Positions 10,906 through 22,441 of a stretch of DNA of 64,000 nt are shown piece by piece; positions within the stretch are counted from its first letter, which is position 1, and each line of letters starts with the position of its first letter. Both the position numbers and the translations under genes were made by a program. The stretch lies in the NCBI RefSeq assembly GCF_016919445.1, contig NZ_CP070356.1:2388001-2452000 (forward strand), given 5' to 3'. Under the pieces are notes generated by a model, which had not been told where the DNA came from, did not search any database, and saw only the letters and a list, made by a program, of their open reading frames with translations. The DNA comes from Pseudomonas sp. PDNC002 (GTDB lineage Bacteria; Pseudomonadota; Gammaproteobacteria; Pseudomonadales; Pseudomonadaceae).

Positions 10906-11478
10906 TCAAGCGGGCTTTTCGGCGGCCTGCCAGAGAATCTCTTCCACGCCCTGGCGCCGGGCGATGAAGCGTGCGGCGACGAACAGCAGGTCGGATAGCC
11001 GGTTCAGGTAGCGCAGGCCTGCGCCTTCCAGCGGTTCCTCGGCATTCAGCTGCTGACAGCGGCGCTCGGCATTGCGCGCCTGGGCGCGGCACAGGTGGGC
11101 GAGAGCGACCAGGCGCGAGCCGCCCGGCAGGATGAAGTTCTTCAGCGGCCCGAGCTCCTCGTTCCAGCGGTCGATCACCTGCTCCAGACGCTCCACTTCT
11201 GCGTCGTTCAGCGCACGGTACTCCGGCATCGCCAATTCACCGCCCAGGTCGAACAGGCGGTGCTGGATCGGCGCCAGTACGCCGATCACTTCTTCCAGCG
11301 CACTGCTGCGCGCTTCGTGCAGCCCTGCCAGCAGCAGGCCGAGGTGGCTGTTCAGCTCGTCCACGGCGCCCATGGCTTCCACGCGCGGGTGGTGCTTGGG
11401 CACGCGGCGGCCATCGGCCAGGCCGGTCTCACCGGCATCGCCGGTGCGGGTGTAGATCTTCGACAGGCGGTTGCCCAT
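10906..11478 (-). CDS. ATP:cob(I)alamin adenosyltransferase, PduO type
   Basis: The enzyme attaches the 5'-deoxyadenosyl group to cob(I)alamin. The 190-residue helical-bundle protein has the ATP-binding N-terminal motif KIYTRTGDAGETGL, then the VDELNSHLG segment, and the C-terminal RYLNRLSDLLFVAARF motif of PduO-type transferases. I chose the ATG giving MGNRLSK, with GGAG about 8 bases upstream inside the end of the preceding kinase gene. A TTG two codons earlier is an alternative. The tight spacing suggests co-transcription with the sensor kinase. Confidence 0.92.
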   Translation of the reverse strand: MGNRLSKIYTRTGDAGETGLADGRRVPKHHPRVEAMGAVDELNSHLGLLLAGLHEARSSALEEVIGVLAPIQHRLFDLGGELAMPEYRALNDAEVERLEQVIDRWNEELGPLKNFILPGGSRLVALAHLCRAQARNAERRCQQLNAEEPLEGAGLRYLNRLSDLLFVAARFIARRQGVEEILWQAAEKPA

Positions 11479-11480
11479 GC

Positions 11481-13544
11481 TCAATGCTCCTTGTCGTCGC
11501 GCGCCAGCAGCGGCAGCGGCGGGGGAATTTCGGCGGCCAGCGGCAGGCGGATGGTGAAGCAGGTGCCGACACCCAGCTCGGACTGCACCTCCATCTGCCC
11601 CTTGTGGTTGTTGGTGACGATGAAGTAGGAGACCGACAGGCCCAGCCCTGTGCCCTGGCCGACTTCCTTGGTGGTGAAGAAAGGCTCGAAGATGCGCTTG
11701 CGCACGTTCTCCGGCATGCCGCAGCCGTTGTCTTCCACGTGGATTTCCGCCCAGGGCGGATTGAGCCGGGTGCGCAGGGTGATGCGGCCGTACTCGCCTT
11801 CCTCTTCGTCGTCGCGCAGGTGGATGGCCTGGGCGCCGTTCTTCAGCAGGTTGAGCAGCACCTGTTCGATTTCGTTGGCGATCACGGGCACCGGGCCGAG
11901 GCGCGGGTCGTACTCGTGGACGATCTCCAGCGACTTGAAGTCGAAGCCGCCGGTGAGGTCGAAGTCGTTGCCGGCAATCTCCACGGCTTGCTCCAACAGC
12001 GCTGGCAGCTCGCAGGCGGCCATCTGCCGGTGGCTGCGGCGGCTGAAGGAGAGCATGTGGGTGACGATCTTCGCGGCGCGGGAGCCGGCGTACTGGATGC
12101 CATCCATCAGCTTGGGTATCTCCCGCGCTTCCAGGTAGTGGTTGAGGTCGTCCAGGCGCACGCCCACCTCACCGGCGACCTCCAGGTTCTTCGGCAACTC
12201 CGGCGATAGGCGCCGGCGGATGTTCTGCACGTTGTGCAGGATGGCCCCCAGCGGGTTGTTGATCTCGTGAGCCATGCCGGCGGCGAGGCCGCCGACGGAG
12301 AGCATCTTCTCCGACTGCACCATCATCTCTTCCATGCCCAGGCGGTCGGTGATGTCGTCGATACGGATCACCGCACCACGGCCGGTGCCGCCCATCAGTG
12401 GGTAGAAGGTCAGCGCGTAGTGGCGCGGGGCGTCGGTCAGCGCCCAGGTGACGCGCTCGACACGCTCCACCTTGTGCTGCTCGGCCGCGCGGGTGAGCTG
12501 CGGCAGGAAGGGTTTGAGCGACGGGAAGGCGAGGAACACCGGCTGGTTCACCGCATCGTCCAGGCTGGTGCCGGATAGCCGGCTGGCTTCCTGGTTCCAC
12601 TGGGTGACGTAGAGCTGCTCGTCGACGGCGATCAGCGCCGAGGGCATGGAGTCGATGATGCTGTTGAGGTAATGCTGGAAGCCGGTGAGTTTCTTCTCGA
12701 TCTTGCTGCGTACCTGGACTTCCAGCTCCAGCTTGCGGTTCGAGCGGCGGGTTTCTTCGGCCAGCGACTGGGCTTGCTCGACGGCTTCCTGGGCGTCGTC
12801 GCGGGCGCGCTTGAGCTGCTGCTCGCGGGCGTCGATGCGGGTCAGCATGGTGTTGAAGGCGTCTGCCAGGCGTCCGATTTCGTCGGCATTGCCACGCTCG
12901 GCGCGCAGGGCGTAGTTCTCCTCGCGGGTGACCTGGCGCGACAGTTCTTCCAGGCTGCGAATCGGCCGGGTGATCAGCCGGCGGATCTGCTGGGCGATGA
13001 GCAGCCAGAGCAGCACGGAGACGGCGAGGATCACCAGGCTGGCGGTCAGGGTGCCGGTGTAGAAGGCGCCGGGCAGTTCGCTGCTGGCCACCAGCAGCAG
13101 GTAGCCACTGTTGCGGCCGGGTTGCGGCAGTTCGAACAGCGCATTGAGGCGGTATTCGTGCTGGCGCCAGCGTTCCAGGTGATCCAGGCGCTCAGGCAGC
13201 GCGATGGGGCCGTTGCTGGGCGTCTGCGCGATGCGCTCGCCGTTGCTGTCGTAGAGCGCGGCGGCGCGCAGGGGTTGGTAATCGTCCAGTTGGCGCAGCA
13301 GGACCTGGGCCTGGGTCGGCGAAGCCAACGCCGGCTCGCTGAGCGCCGGGTTGGCGATCAGCCGGCCAATGGTCTGCAGGGCCTGGGGCGCCACGCTGTC
13401 CTGGGAGATCCAGTAGGCCGCGCTGATGAAGGCGAGATTGGCCACCAGCAGGACGGTGGCCAGCAGCACCAGCAGGGCGGCGAGGACCTTCTGGCCGACC
13501 GGCAGGTCTTCCAGGCGCTGGCGCAGGTTCATGGGTGAAGGCAT
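11481..13544 (-). CDS. Membrane-bound sensor histidine kinase (HAMP-PAS-HATPase)
   Basis: The 687-residue protein begins with a membrane helix (residues 18-45), a periplasmic sensing region of about 120 residues and a second helix near 165-185. A HAMP domain, a coiled coil, a PAS domain (about 290-400) and a kinase core follow. The phosphoacceptor H426 lies in GMAHEINNPLG. N, G1 and G2 boxes include NLLKNGAQAI, VEDNGCGMPENV and GQGTGLGLSVS. No response regulator is directly adjacent, though one lies two genes upstream. The signal is unknown. A second ATG four codons in (MNLRQRL) is a possible start. Confidence 0.92.
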   Translation of the reverse strand: MPSPMNLRQRLEDLPVGQKVLAALLVLLATVLLVANLAFISAAYWISQDSVAPQALQTIGRLIANPALSEPALASPTQAQVLLRQLDDYQPLRAAALYDSNGERIAQTPSNGPIALPERLDHLERWRQHEYRLNALFELPQPGRNSGYLLLVASSELPGAFYTGTLTASLVILAVSVLLWLLIAQQIRRLITRPIRSLEELSRQVTREENYALRAERGNADEIGRLADAFNTMLTRIDAREQQLKRARDDAQEAVEQAQSLAEETRRSNRKLELEVQVRSKIEKKLTGFQHYLNSIIDSMPSALIAVDEQLYVTQWNQEASRLSGTSLDDAVNQPVFLAFPSLKPFLPQLTRAAEQHKVERVERVTWALTDAPRHYALTFYPLMGGTGRGAVIRIDDITDRLGMEEMMVQSEKMLSVGGLAAGMAHEINNPLGAILHNVQNIRRRLSPELPKNLEVAGEVGVRLDDLNHYLEAREIPKLMDGIQYAGSRAAKIVTHMLSFSRRSHRQMAACELPALLEQAVEIAGNDFDLTGGFDFKSLEIVHEYDPRLGPVPVIANEIEQVLLNLLKNGAQAIHLRDDEEEGEYGRITLRTRLNPPWAEIHVEDNGCGMPENVRKRIFEPFFTTKEVGQGTGLGLSVSYFIVTNNHKGQMEVQSELGVGTCFTIRLPLAAEIPPPLPLLARDDKEH

Positions 13545-13591
13545 GGGCGCTTTCTTGGAAAAACAGGAGAGGCGGGCAGGTTAGCCCGCGA

Positions 13592-15506
<1,915 letters not shown>

Positions 15507-15573
15507 GAACAGGCTCGTAAAGAGGTGGGAAATGCCGGCTCTTCTTTGTCTCGGGGCCAGGCGCAGTCTTGTC

Positions 15574-16143
<570 letters not shown>

Positions 16144-16272
16144 TATCTCTCAGCGGAACCTCATCGCCCGAGTGACGTCGCAGTAATAGAGTCGCTCGGC
16201 GAACTCCCGACCGCCATGGCTTGCCATGGCGGTTTTGTTTTTGAAATGGCAATAGACAAGGGGCCTGCATCC

Positions 16273-17118
16273 ATGGATATGAATTACGAGCAGATCATGA
16301 ACAGCGCGGAGGCCTGGACGCCGGTCGTCCTGGCCTACCTGGGCAATGCCGTGCTGGCGCTGTTGACCCTGCTGATCGGCTGGTGGGTGATCAATCTGTT
16401 TACCCGTCGCGTCGGCGGCGTGCTGTCCACCAAGCATGTGGACAAGACGCTGCAGAGCTTCATCGGCAGCATGGTGAACATCATCCTGAAGATCCTGCTG
16501 ATGGTCAGCGTGGCGTCGATGATCGGCATCCAGACCACCAGCTTCGTCGCTGCCATTGGTGCCGCCGGCCTGGCCATCGGCCTGGCGTTGCAGGGCAGCC
16601 TGTCGAACTTCGCCGGCGGGGTGCTGATCCTGCTGTTCCGCCCGTTCAAGATCGGTGATTGGATCGAGGCGCAGGGCGTGGCCGGCACCGTCGACACCAT
16701 CATGATTTTCCACACCGTGCTGCGTACCGGCGATAACCGCACCGTGATCGTGCCCAACGGCGCGCTGTCCAACGGCATCATCACCAACACCTCCAGCCAG
16801 GCGACCCGCCAGGTGACCTTCGACGTGAAGCTGGCCTACGACGCCGACCTGGATGGCGCGCGCGCCATTCTCAAGGAGCTGGCGGAGGACCCGCGCGTAC
16901 TCAAGCAGCCGGCGCCGGTAGTGGTGGTCGCGGGGCTGGGCGAGAATTCGGTGACCCTGTCGCTGCGCCTGTGGACCGCCAACTCGGACTACTGGGCGGT
17001 GACCTTCATGCTCAATGAGCAGGTGCGCTCGCGTTTGCTCGACCACAGCATCGACCTGGCGCCGAGCAAAGTAGTGCGCGTGGTCAAAGGTGAAGAGGAC
17101 GCGGTGCTGGCCGATTGA
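16273..17118 (+). CDS. Small-conductance mechanosensitive channel, MscS family
   Basis: The 281-residue protein has three membrane segments near residues 17-40, 60-83 and 88-115. The third is the pore helix, rich in Gly and Ala (AAIGAAGLAIGLALQGSLSNFAGG). A cytoplasmic vestibule follows, with the conserved PFKIGDWIE and VPNGALSNG segments. Length and layout fit MscS, which releases solutes on hypo-osmotic shock. The start MDMNYEQIM is preceded by AAGGGG. A terminator closes the gene. Confidence 0.94.
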   Translation: MDMNYEQIMNSAEAWTPVVLAYLGNAVLALLTLLIGWWVINLFTRRVGGVLSTKHVDKTLQSFIGSMVNIILKILLMVSVASMIGIQTTSFVAAIGAAGLAIGLALQGSLSNFAGGVLILLFRPFKIGDWIEAQGVAGTVDTIMIFHTVLRTGDNRTVIVPNGALSNGIITNTSSQATRQVTFDVKLAYDADLDGARAILKELAEDPRVLKQPAPVVVVAGLGENSVTLSLRLWTANSDYWAVTFMLNEQVRSRLLDHSIDLAPSKVVRVVKGEEDAVLAD

Positions 17119-17132
17119 GCCAGGCATCCAGC

Positions 17133-17160
17133 AAAAGGCCGGCATTCGCCGGCCTTTTTC
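17133..17160. terminator. Terminator between mscS-type gene and ampG
   Basis: The stem AAGGCCGGC / GCCGGCCTT with ATTC loop is followed by TTTTC. The A-tract on the other side lets it work for the converging ampG gene as well. Confidence 0.88.
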
Positions 17161-17172
17161 GTTTCCCCCGGT

Positions 17173-18984
17173 TCAGTGCCGCTCGGCGCTGGCAGGTTGT
17201 TGCGGCGGCGCTTCCGATGTTTCCTCCGGCGCACCGTTGGTCATGTCGTTGCGGCGGCGCAGCCACAGCCAGCCGATCAGCAGCAGTGTCGGCACGCCGA
17301 GCAAGGCCGTGAAGAAGAAGAACCGCTCGTAGCCCATGCCCTCGACCATGGCGCCGGAGTAACCGCCGATAAAACGCGGCAGCAGCAGCATCGTGGAACT
17401 GAGCATGGCGTACTGGGTCGCCGAGAACTTCAGGTTGGTCAGACTCGACAGATAGGCGACGAACGCCGAAGTAGCCAGGCCGCCGCTGAAGTTGTCGAGC
17501 ATGATGGTCACCACCAGCATGGTGACGTGGGGTTCCAGCACCTTGAGCAGGGCGAACACGTTCTGTCCCATCAGGTGCGGGTCTTCGATCGCGCCCATCT
17601 GCGCGAGCATGGCGAATAGCAGGTTGGTCGCCGCCGAGGCCGCGCCGCCGATGAAAAGGATCGGCAGGATGCTGAAGCGGGCGATCAGTACACCGCCGGC
17701 GGCCGCGCCTACCAGGGTCATGATCACGCCGAACAGCTTGCTGACGGTGGCGATGGTGTCCTTGGAGAAGCCCATGTCGATGTAGAACACGCTGGCCATG
17801 GTGCCCATGACGGTGTCCGACATCCGGTAGGTGGAGATCAGCCCGAGCAGCAGCAGCGCCTGCCAGCGGTAGCGGCGGACGAATTCGGTGATTGGCGTCA
17901 GCACCGGCGCCATCAGCAGGCGGCCAGGGGCGGAAATGCAGCTCAGGGAAATCAGCAGATAGAGAATGGCCAGCCACCACTTGCCGGCGTCCGCCATGCT
18001 GATGAAGGCGGTCCCCGTGACCAGCAGGATGATCAGCACGATCACCGATACGGCCTGGTGGACGAAGTCGAACTGCGGCAGGCCGCGCCCGTGCACCGCC
18101 AGCAGCAGCGGCCGGCGTACCTTCGACAGCAGCTCGCGTACCGGGCGGATCTGCCGGCGGCCGTGGGGCGTGATGCAGATGGCGATGAAGATCGCGTAGA
18201 GCGCGGCGCGCGGCCAGGCCTGGTTGGTCAGCGCGGTGAGCATGGCCGGCACGGAGATCAGCAGCACCAGCAGGGTCAGCACCGAGAGCAGTTGATGGTT
18301 GAAGGCGAATGCCGAGCTGCCGGCCTGGGGCTGCACGTTGACCGGCGGCTCGCGCATCAGCAGGGTGGTGATCAGCCCGGGGAGGATCGCCAGCGAACAC
18401 ACGGCGTAGGTCAGCGCCCAGGCCGACTGGCTGTAGTGCAGGGCGCTGGAGCCGGCCCATTCGGCGAGGAACAGCACGCCGGCGGTGGCGAACAGCACGG
18501 CGACCCGGTAGCCGGTCATGTAGCAGGCGGCGAGGGCGGCCTGGCGGGAGTTCTCGGCGATTTCCAGGCGGTAGGCGTCGATGGCGATGTCCTGGGTGGC
18601 CGAGGCGAAGGCCACCACCATCGCCAGGCAGATCAGCCAGTTCAGGTGGAATTGCGGGTTGCACAGGGCCATGCCGAGCAGGCCGATGGCGATCAGCCCC
18701 TGGGAGAACACCAGCCACGAGCGGCGGCGGCCCAGGCGGCCGATGAAGGGCAGGCGCCACTGGTCGAGCATGGGCGACCACACCCATTTGAAGGCGTAGA
18801 CCAGCCCGATCCAGCTGGCGAAACCGATGGTTTCCCGGCCGACACCCGCTTCACGCAACCACACCGAGAGGGTGGAGAGCACCAGCATGTACGGCAGGCC
18901 GGCGGCGAATCCCAGCAGCAAAAGCGCGAGGCTGGCGGGAGACTTGTAGGCAATCCATGCCTCTCGCCAGGAATGCTCTTTCAT
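17173..18984 (-). CDS. ampG: Muropeptide permease AmpG
   Basis: AmpG imports GlcNAc-anhydro-muropeptides into the cytoplasm for cell-wall recycling and, in Pseudomonas, for AmpC beta-lactamase induction. The 603-residue MFS protein opens with a hydrophilic leader and the conserved LLLGFAAGLPYMLV first helix. It then shows about 14 hydrophobic segments and the motif DAYRLEIAENSRQA after the fourth. The length is close to the 594 residues I recall for P. aeruginosa AmpG. A short charged C-terminal tail follows the last helix. Confidence 0.94.
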   Translation of the reverse strand: MKEHSWREAWIAYKSPASLALLLLGFAAGLPYMLVLSTLSVWLREAGVGRETIGFASWIGLVYAFKWVWSPMLDQWRLPFIGRLGRRRSWLVFSQGLIAIGLLGMALCNPQFHLNWLICLAMVVAFASATQDIAIDAYRLEIAENSRQAALAACYMTGYRVAVLFATAGVLFLAEWAGSSALHYSQSAWALTYAVCSLAILPGLITTLLMREPPVNVQPQAGSSAFAFNHQLLSVLTLLVLLISVPAMLTALTNQAWPRAALYAIFIAICITPHGRRQIRPVRELLSKVRRPLLLAVHGRGLPQFDFVHQAVSVIVLIILLVTGTAFISMADAGKWWLAILYLLISLSCISAPGRLLMAPVLTPITEFVRRYRWQALLLLGLISTYRMSDTVMGTMASVFYIDMGFSKDTIATVSKLFGVIMTLVGAAAGGVLIARFSILPILFIGGAASAATNLLFAMLAQMGAIEDPHLMGQNVFALLKVLEPHVTMLVVTIMLDNFSGGLATSAFVAYLSSLTNLKFSATQYAMLSSTMLLLPRFIGGYSGAMVEGMGYERFFFFTALLGVPTLLLIGWLWLRRRNDMTNGAPEETSEAPPQQPASAERH

Positions 18985-19026
18985 GGGGGTTGTTTTCCAG
19001 CAGGTCGAAAATTATCGCGAACTCTA

Positions 19027-19437
19027 CTAGGACTGCTCGCCGCTAGGCCAGCCGTGCCGACGTATGTCCACCCGATCGTTATGGATTCTGACACCCTCGG
19101 CACGCAAACGTGCGCGCTGCTCGTTGCCCGAGGGAGTGCCTTGCGGAAGGCTGATCCGCCCGCCCGCCGCGATCACGCGGTGCCAGGGCAGGCGGGTGCC
19201 TTCCGGCAACTGACTGAGGACGCGTCCGACGAGGCGCGCGGAGCGGCCCAGGCCAGCAAGCCGCGCGACGTCGCCATAGGTGATGACGTGCCCCTCCGGC
19301 ACCTGAGCGATCACCAGGAAGATTGCCTCACGACGCACCTGCAGGCTTTCCAGCCCGAGATCGGGGGACGGCGTGACAGGTGGAAGCTTGGATCTGGGCA
19401 TCGAAAGCGCCGAATCAGAGGGGCCGGAGGTCAGCAT
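19027..19437 (-). CDS. Alkyltransferase-like protein (MGMT fold, no catalytic Cys)
   Basis: The protein has the DNA-binding domain of O6-alkylguanine-DNA alkyltransferase (VPEGHVITYGDVARLAG, GRSARLVGRVLSQLPEG), but the active site reads PWHRV at residues 84-88 where true transferases have PCHRV. This Trp substitution defines the ATL family, which binds O6-alkylguanine, bends DNA and hands the lesion to nucleotide excision repair. It cannot itself remove alkyl groups. The start may be internal at M13 (MPRSKLPP), since the first dozen residues are not conserved-looking. Confidence 0.9.
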   Translation of the reverse strand: MLTSGPSDSALSMPRSKLPPVTPSPDLGLESLQVRREAIFLVIAQVPEGHVITYGDVARLAGLGRSARLVGRVLSQLPEGTRLPWHRVIAAGGRISLPQGTPSGNEQRARLRAEGVRIHNDRVDIRRHGWPSGEQS

Positions 19438-19453
19438 ATCGGCTGCTGCGAGT

Positions 19454-19529
19454 CTGACAAGCTGGCATTTTTGTCAGCCCCATCTGTCAGTCATTGTGAA
19501 CTCCCTGCAACTGGGTCTGTCAGTCGTTG
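19454..19529 (+). promoter_or_regulatory. Repeated CTGTCAG elements upstream of the DUF481 gene
   Basis: CTGACAA (19454-19460) and TTGTCAG (19471-19477) form an inverted repeat. TCTGTCAGTC-[A/G]-TTG then occurs twice, at 19483-19496 and 19516-19529, spaced 33 bp or about three helical turns. All lie in the 157-bp divergent spacer between the ATL gene and the DUF481 gene. A regulator-binding array is a reasonable guess, but I know of no matching consensus. Confidence 0.35.
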
Positions 19530-19594
19530 CTCTGGTGTCGGGTATCTGGATAATGCCCGGCTTTTTGCCCATCCAATCCAGTTGAATTCGACTC

Positions 19595-20596
19595 ATGTTG
19601 CCCAGAGCCCTGCTGTCCCTTGCCCTCGCGTCCTGTTCCCTGCCCGCCCTTGCCGATACCGTCTGGCTGAAGAATGGTGACCGTCTCACCGGCACCATCA
19701 AGCTGTTCGACGGCGGCAAGCTGCTGCTGGCGACCGATTATGGCGGGGAGATCACCCTGAAATGGGACAAGATCAAGACCCTCGAGACCGACCAGAACCT
19801 GCTGGTGAAGTACGACGAAGAGAGCGGTGAGCACTCCAAGGGCATCAAGGCGTCGGACGATGGCAAGGTCACGCTGGTCAATGGCCAGCCGCGTACGGTG
19901 GAGCTGGCGAAGATCGAGCAGATGATGCCGCCCAAGCCGATCCTGGAAGACTGGGTATGGACCGGCAACGTCGATTTCTCCCTCGACCACAAGCAGGCGG
20001 AGAACGATGTCGAGGACTACGACATCGACTTCAAGACCAACGCCCGCCACGGCCGCTGGCGCCACAACCTGCAGGGTGAGTACAACCGCGAGAAGAAGAA
20101 CGACCAGGTCAGCACCAACAACTACTCGGCCGAGTATGCGTTGGACCGCTTCCTCGACGAGCATTGGTTCTGGCAGGGCCAGGCGCAGTACAAGCGCGAC
20201 TGGATCGAAGACCTGGAGAAGAAGCGCACCGTCGGTACTGGCCCGGGCTACCAGTTCTGGGACAACGAGCTGGGCGCGTTCTCCCTGGCCACGCTGGTCA
20301 ACCGCAACGACTACGAATTCGTCGACAACGAGAAATCGCACTTCTACAGCACCAGCCTGAAATGGGACTACAACCGCTATCTGCTGGCCAAGCAGTTCGA
20401 GCTGTTCACCAATGGCGAGGTGAGCAAGCCGCTGGAGTCCAACGTGGAGTACGAGCTGGAGAGCGAGGCGGGCATCCGCTACAAGCTGACTTCCTGGGCG
20501 TCCCTGAGCCTGAAGGCCGAGTGGGACAAACTCAGCGGCAACGACGGCGACGTCAACGAGCGCCGTTATACCGTTGGCCTGGGCGTGGGCTGGTAA
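19595..20596 (+). CDS. DUF481 outer-membrane beta-barrel protein
   Basis: A signal peptide (MLPRALLSLALASCSLPALA, cleavage after residue 20) is followed by a short N-terminal module (TVWLKNGDRLTGTIKLFDGGKLLL) common in this family. A long C-terminal region of alternating residues rich in Tyr and Trp looks like outer-membrane strands and ends in an aromatic residue (VGLGVGW). This is the YdiY/DUF481 type; its function is not established. The length of 333 residues is usual. It appears to be a single-gene unit followed by REP elements and a terminator. Confidence 0.88.
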   Translation: MLPRALLSLALASCSLPALADTVWLKNGDRLTGTIKLFDGGKLLLATDYGGEITLKWDKIKTLETDQNLLVKYDEESGEHSKGIKASDDGKVTLVNGQPRTVELAKIEQMMPPKPILEDWVWTGNVDFSLDHKQAENDVEDYDIDFKTNARHGRWRHNLQGEYNREKKNDQVSTNNYSAEYALDRFLDEHWFWQGQAQYKRDWIEDLEKKRTVGTGPGYQFWDNELGAFSLATLVNRNDYEFVDNEKSHFYSTSLKWDYNRYLLAKQFELFTNGEVSKPLESNVEYELESEAGIRYKLTSWASLSLKAEWDKLSGNDGDVNERRYTVGLGVGW

Positions 20597-20627
20597 ACCC
20601 CGCCCGGATGTGCCGGAAGGCGCTGTC

Positions 20628-20697
20628 GTAGGAGCGGACCTTGTCCGCGATCAGCCGGAAGCCCCGGTGCGGTTCGCGGATGAGATCCGCTCCTACG
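20628..20697. repeat. Pair of inverted REP elements (BIME-like)
   Basis: The arms GTAGGAGCGGACCTTGTCCGC and GCGGATGAGATCCGCTCCTAC face each other across about 28 bases. This is the same family as the blocks near 32.8 and 35.1 kb. It sits between converging genes just before a bidirectional terminator. Confidence 0.85.
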
Positions 20698-20705
20698 AAT
20701 AGCCG

Positions 20706-20738
20706 AAAAAAAGCCCCGCACCTGGCGGGGCTTTTTCC
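20706..20738. terminator. Bidirectional terminator
   Basis: An A-tract, the stem AGCCCCGC / GCGGGGCT with ACCTG loop, and a T-tract can stop both the DUF481 transcript and the converging dehydrogenase transcript. Confidence 0.92.
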
Positions 20739-20750
20739 TGGGCGGGCGGA

Positions 20751-21509
20751 TTACAGACGCAGGCCGCCGTCCAGCTCCAGCACGCGGCCGGTGTAGTAGT
20801 CGTTTTCCAGGATGTAGGCCACCGAGTGGGCGATTTCCATCGGCTTGCCCAGACGCTTGAGCGGAATGCCGGAGGTCATCTTCTCCAGGGCTTCGGGCTT
20901 CATGCTGGCGACCATGTCGGTCTCGATGAAGCCAGGGGCCACGCCCGCCACGCGGATGCCATAGCGCGCCAGTTCCTTCGCCCACACCACGGTATCGGCG
21001 GCGACGCCGGCCTTGGCCGCGGAGTAGTTGGCCTGGCCCATGTTGCCGGCGCGGGAAATGGAGGAAATGTTGACGATCGCGCCCTCGTTCTTCAGCTCGA
21101 TCATCTTCGCCGCCACTTCGCGGGTGCAGAGGAACACGCCGGTCAGGTTGACGTCGATCACCGCCTGCCACTGGGCGAGGCTCATCTTGCTCAGCTCGCC
21201 GTCCTTGACCTTGATGGTCAGGCCGTCGCGCAGGATGCCGGCATTGTTGACCAGGCCGTTGATGGCGCCGAAGTCGCTGGCGACCTGGGCCACCATGTGG
21301 GTAACCTGTTCTTCATTGGCGACGTTGCAGATATAGGCGCGGGCGTCACCGCCGGCGGCCTTGCAGGCGGTCACGGCTTCGTCCAGTTTTTCGGCGTTGA
21401 GGTCAACCAGCGCGACGCGCGCGCCCTTGCCGGCGAGGTACTCGCCCATGGCGCGGCCCAGGCCCTGGCAGCCACCGGTGATGATGATGACCTTGTCTTT
21501 CAATTGCAT
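20751..21509 (-). CDS. Short-chain dehydrogenase/reductase, FabG-like
   Basis: The 252-residue protein has the NAD(P)-binding motif [12 protein letters not shown], the NNAG motif, the catalytic Ser in NISSISRAG and the Tyr-x3-Lys in YSAAK. The PG motif after strand 6 ([10 protein letters not shown]) and the C-terminal LELDGGLRL are typical of classical SDRs close to FabG. The substrate cannot be told from the sequence. The ATG giving [13 protein letters not shown] was chosen; the frame is open 18 codons upstream, but those residues precede the fold. Confidence 0.92.
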   Translation of the reverse strand: MQLKDKVIIITGGCQGLGRAMGEYLAGKGARVALVDLNAEKLDEAVTACKAAGGDARAYICNVANEEQVTHMVAQVASDFGAINGLVNNAGILRDGLTIKVKDGELSKMSLAQWQAVIDVNLTGVFLCTREVAAKMIELKNEGAIVNISSISRAGNMGQANYSAAKAGVAADTVVWAKELARYGIRVAGVAPGFIETDMVASMKPEALEKMTSGIPLKRLGKPMEIAHSVAYILENDYYTGRVLELDGGLRL

Positions 21510-21616
21510 CGGAACAACCCCACGAACAGTTTCTGGTGAAAGGCCCCGCCGGCAGCTGTGCACAGAGTCAGTCCTGCCCGTCCGTTTACGACGGATTCTT
21601 TGCGAGGAGTCATAAG

Positions 21617-22354
21617 TTGAGCGTGAAAGCTGCCAAGCATGCCCGAGAACTGCTGCTCAAGGAATACCGCGGCGTCCTCTCGACCCATTCGAAGAAATGG
21701 CCCGGCTTCCCCTTCGGTTCGGTGGTGCCCTATTGCCTGGATGAGGCCGGCCGGCCGCTGATCCTGATCAGCCGCATCGCCCAGCACACCCATAACCTGC
21801 AGCAGGACGGCAAATGCTCGTTGCTCATCGGCGAGCGCGGCGTCGACGACATCCAGGCCGCCGGCCGCCTGACCCTGCTGGCCGAGGCGCGGCAGATCGA
21901 GGACGTCGACGCCATCGCCGGCGCCGCCGAGCGCTATTACCGCTATTTCCCCGGCTCGCAGGACTACCACATCGTCCACGATTTCGATTTCTGGGTGCTC
22001 GAACCGGTGCAGTGGCGCTTCATCGGTGGTTTCGGCGACATCCACTGGCTGGGTGCCGAGAGTGTGCCGCTGGCCAACCCCTTCGTCGGCGAGGCGGAAA
22101 AGAGCATGGTCGAGCACATGAACAGCGACCACGCCAATGCCATCGAGCATTACGTCGAGCTGGCCGGATTACCTGCCGGCAAGGGCCCGCAACTGGCTGG
22201 AATTGATACCGAAGGTTTCCACCTGCGCATCGGCCAGAGCCTGCATTGGCTGCCATTCCCCGCGCCGTGCGGCAATCCTGGCGCGGTTCGCCAGGCGCTC
22301 GTGCAGTTGGCCAAGGCGGACGTCTGGCCGGGCAACGAAGTTATCCAGGCGTGA
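21617..22354 (+). CDS. HugZ/HutZ-like heme-binding protein with DUF2470 domain
   Basis: The N-terminal half is a pyridoxamine-phosphate-oxidase-like split barrel ([38 protein letters not shown]). The C-terminal part is DUF2470 ([21 protein letters not shown]), the pairing found in HugZ/HutZ heme-utilisation proteins. Whether it degrades heme here is inference. The likely start is the TTG ([12 protein letters not shown]) with GAGGAG 7 bases upstream; a GTG two codons later is the alternative. It diverges from the dehydrogenase gene. Confidence 0.82.
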   Translation: MSVKAAKHARELLLKEYRGVLSTHSKKWPGFPFGSVVPYCLDEAGRPLILISRIAQHTHNLQQDGKCSLLIGERGVDDIQAAGRLTLLAEARQIEDVDAIAGAAERYYRYFPGSQDYHIVHDFDFWVLEPVQWRFIGGFGDIHWLGAESVPLANPFVGEAEKSMVEHMNSDHANAIEHYVELAGLPAGKGPQLAGIDTEGFHLRIGQSLHWLPFPAPCGNPGAVRQALVQLAKADVWPGNEVIQA

Positions 22355-22441
22355 GCAATCCCCGGGCAATCCCTTGAAATCGGAGCGGGACGTCGCCACC
22401 TTGCCTGTTATCTGGGCAAACGACCCGCCAAGGAAACATCA

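Noticed and set aside
10780..10998. Small frame over the REP element after mutT
   Set aside because: It spans a REP palindrome and the end of the adenosyltransferase gene on the other strand, so it is not a gene.
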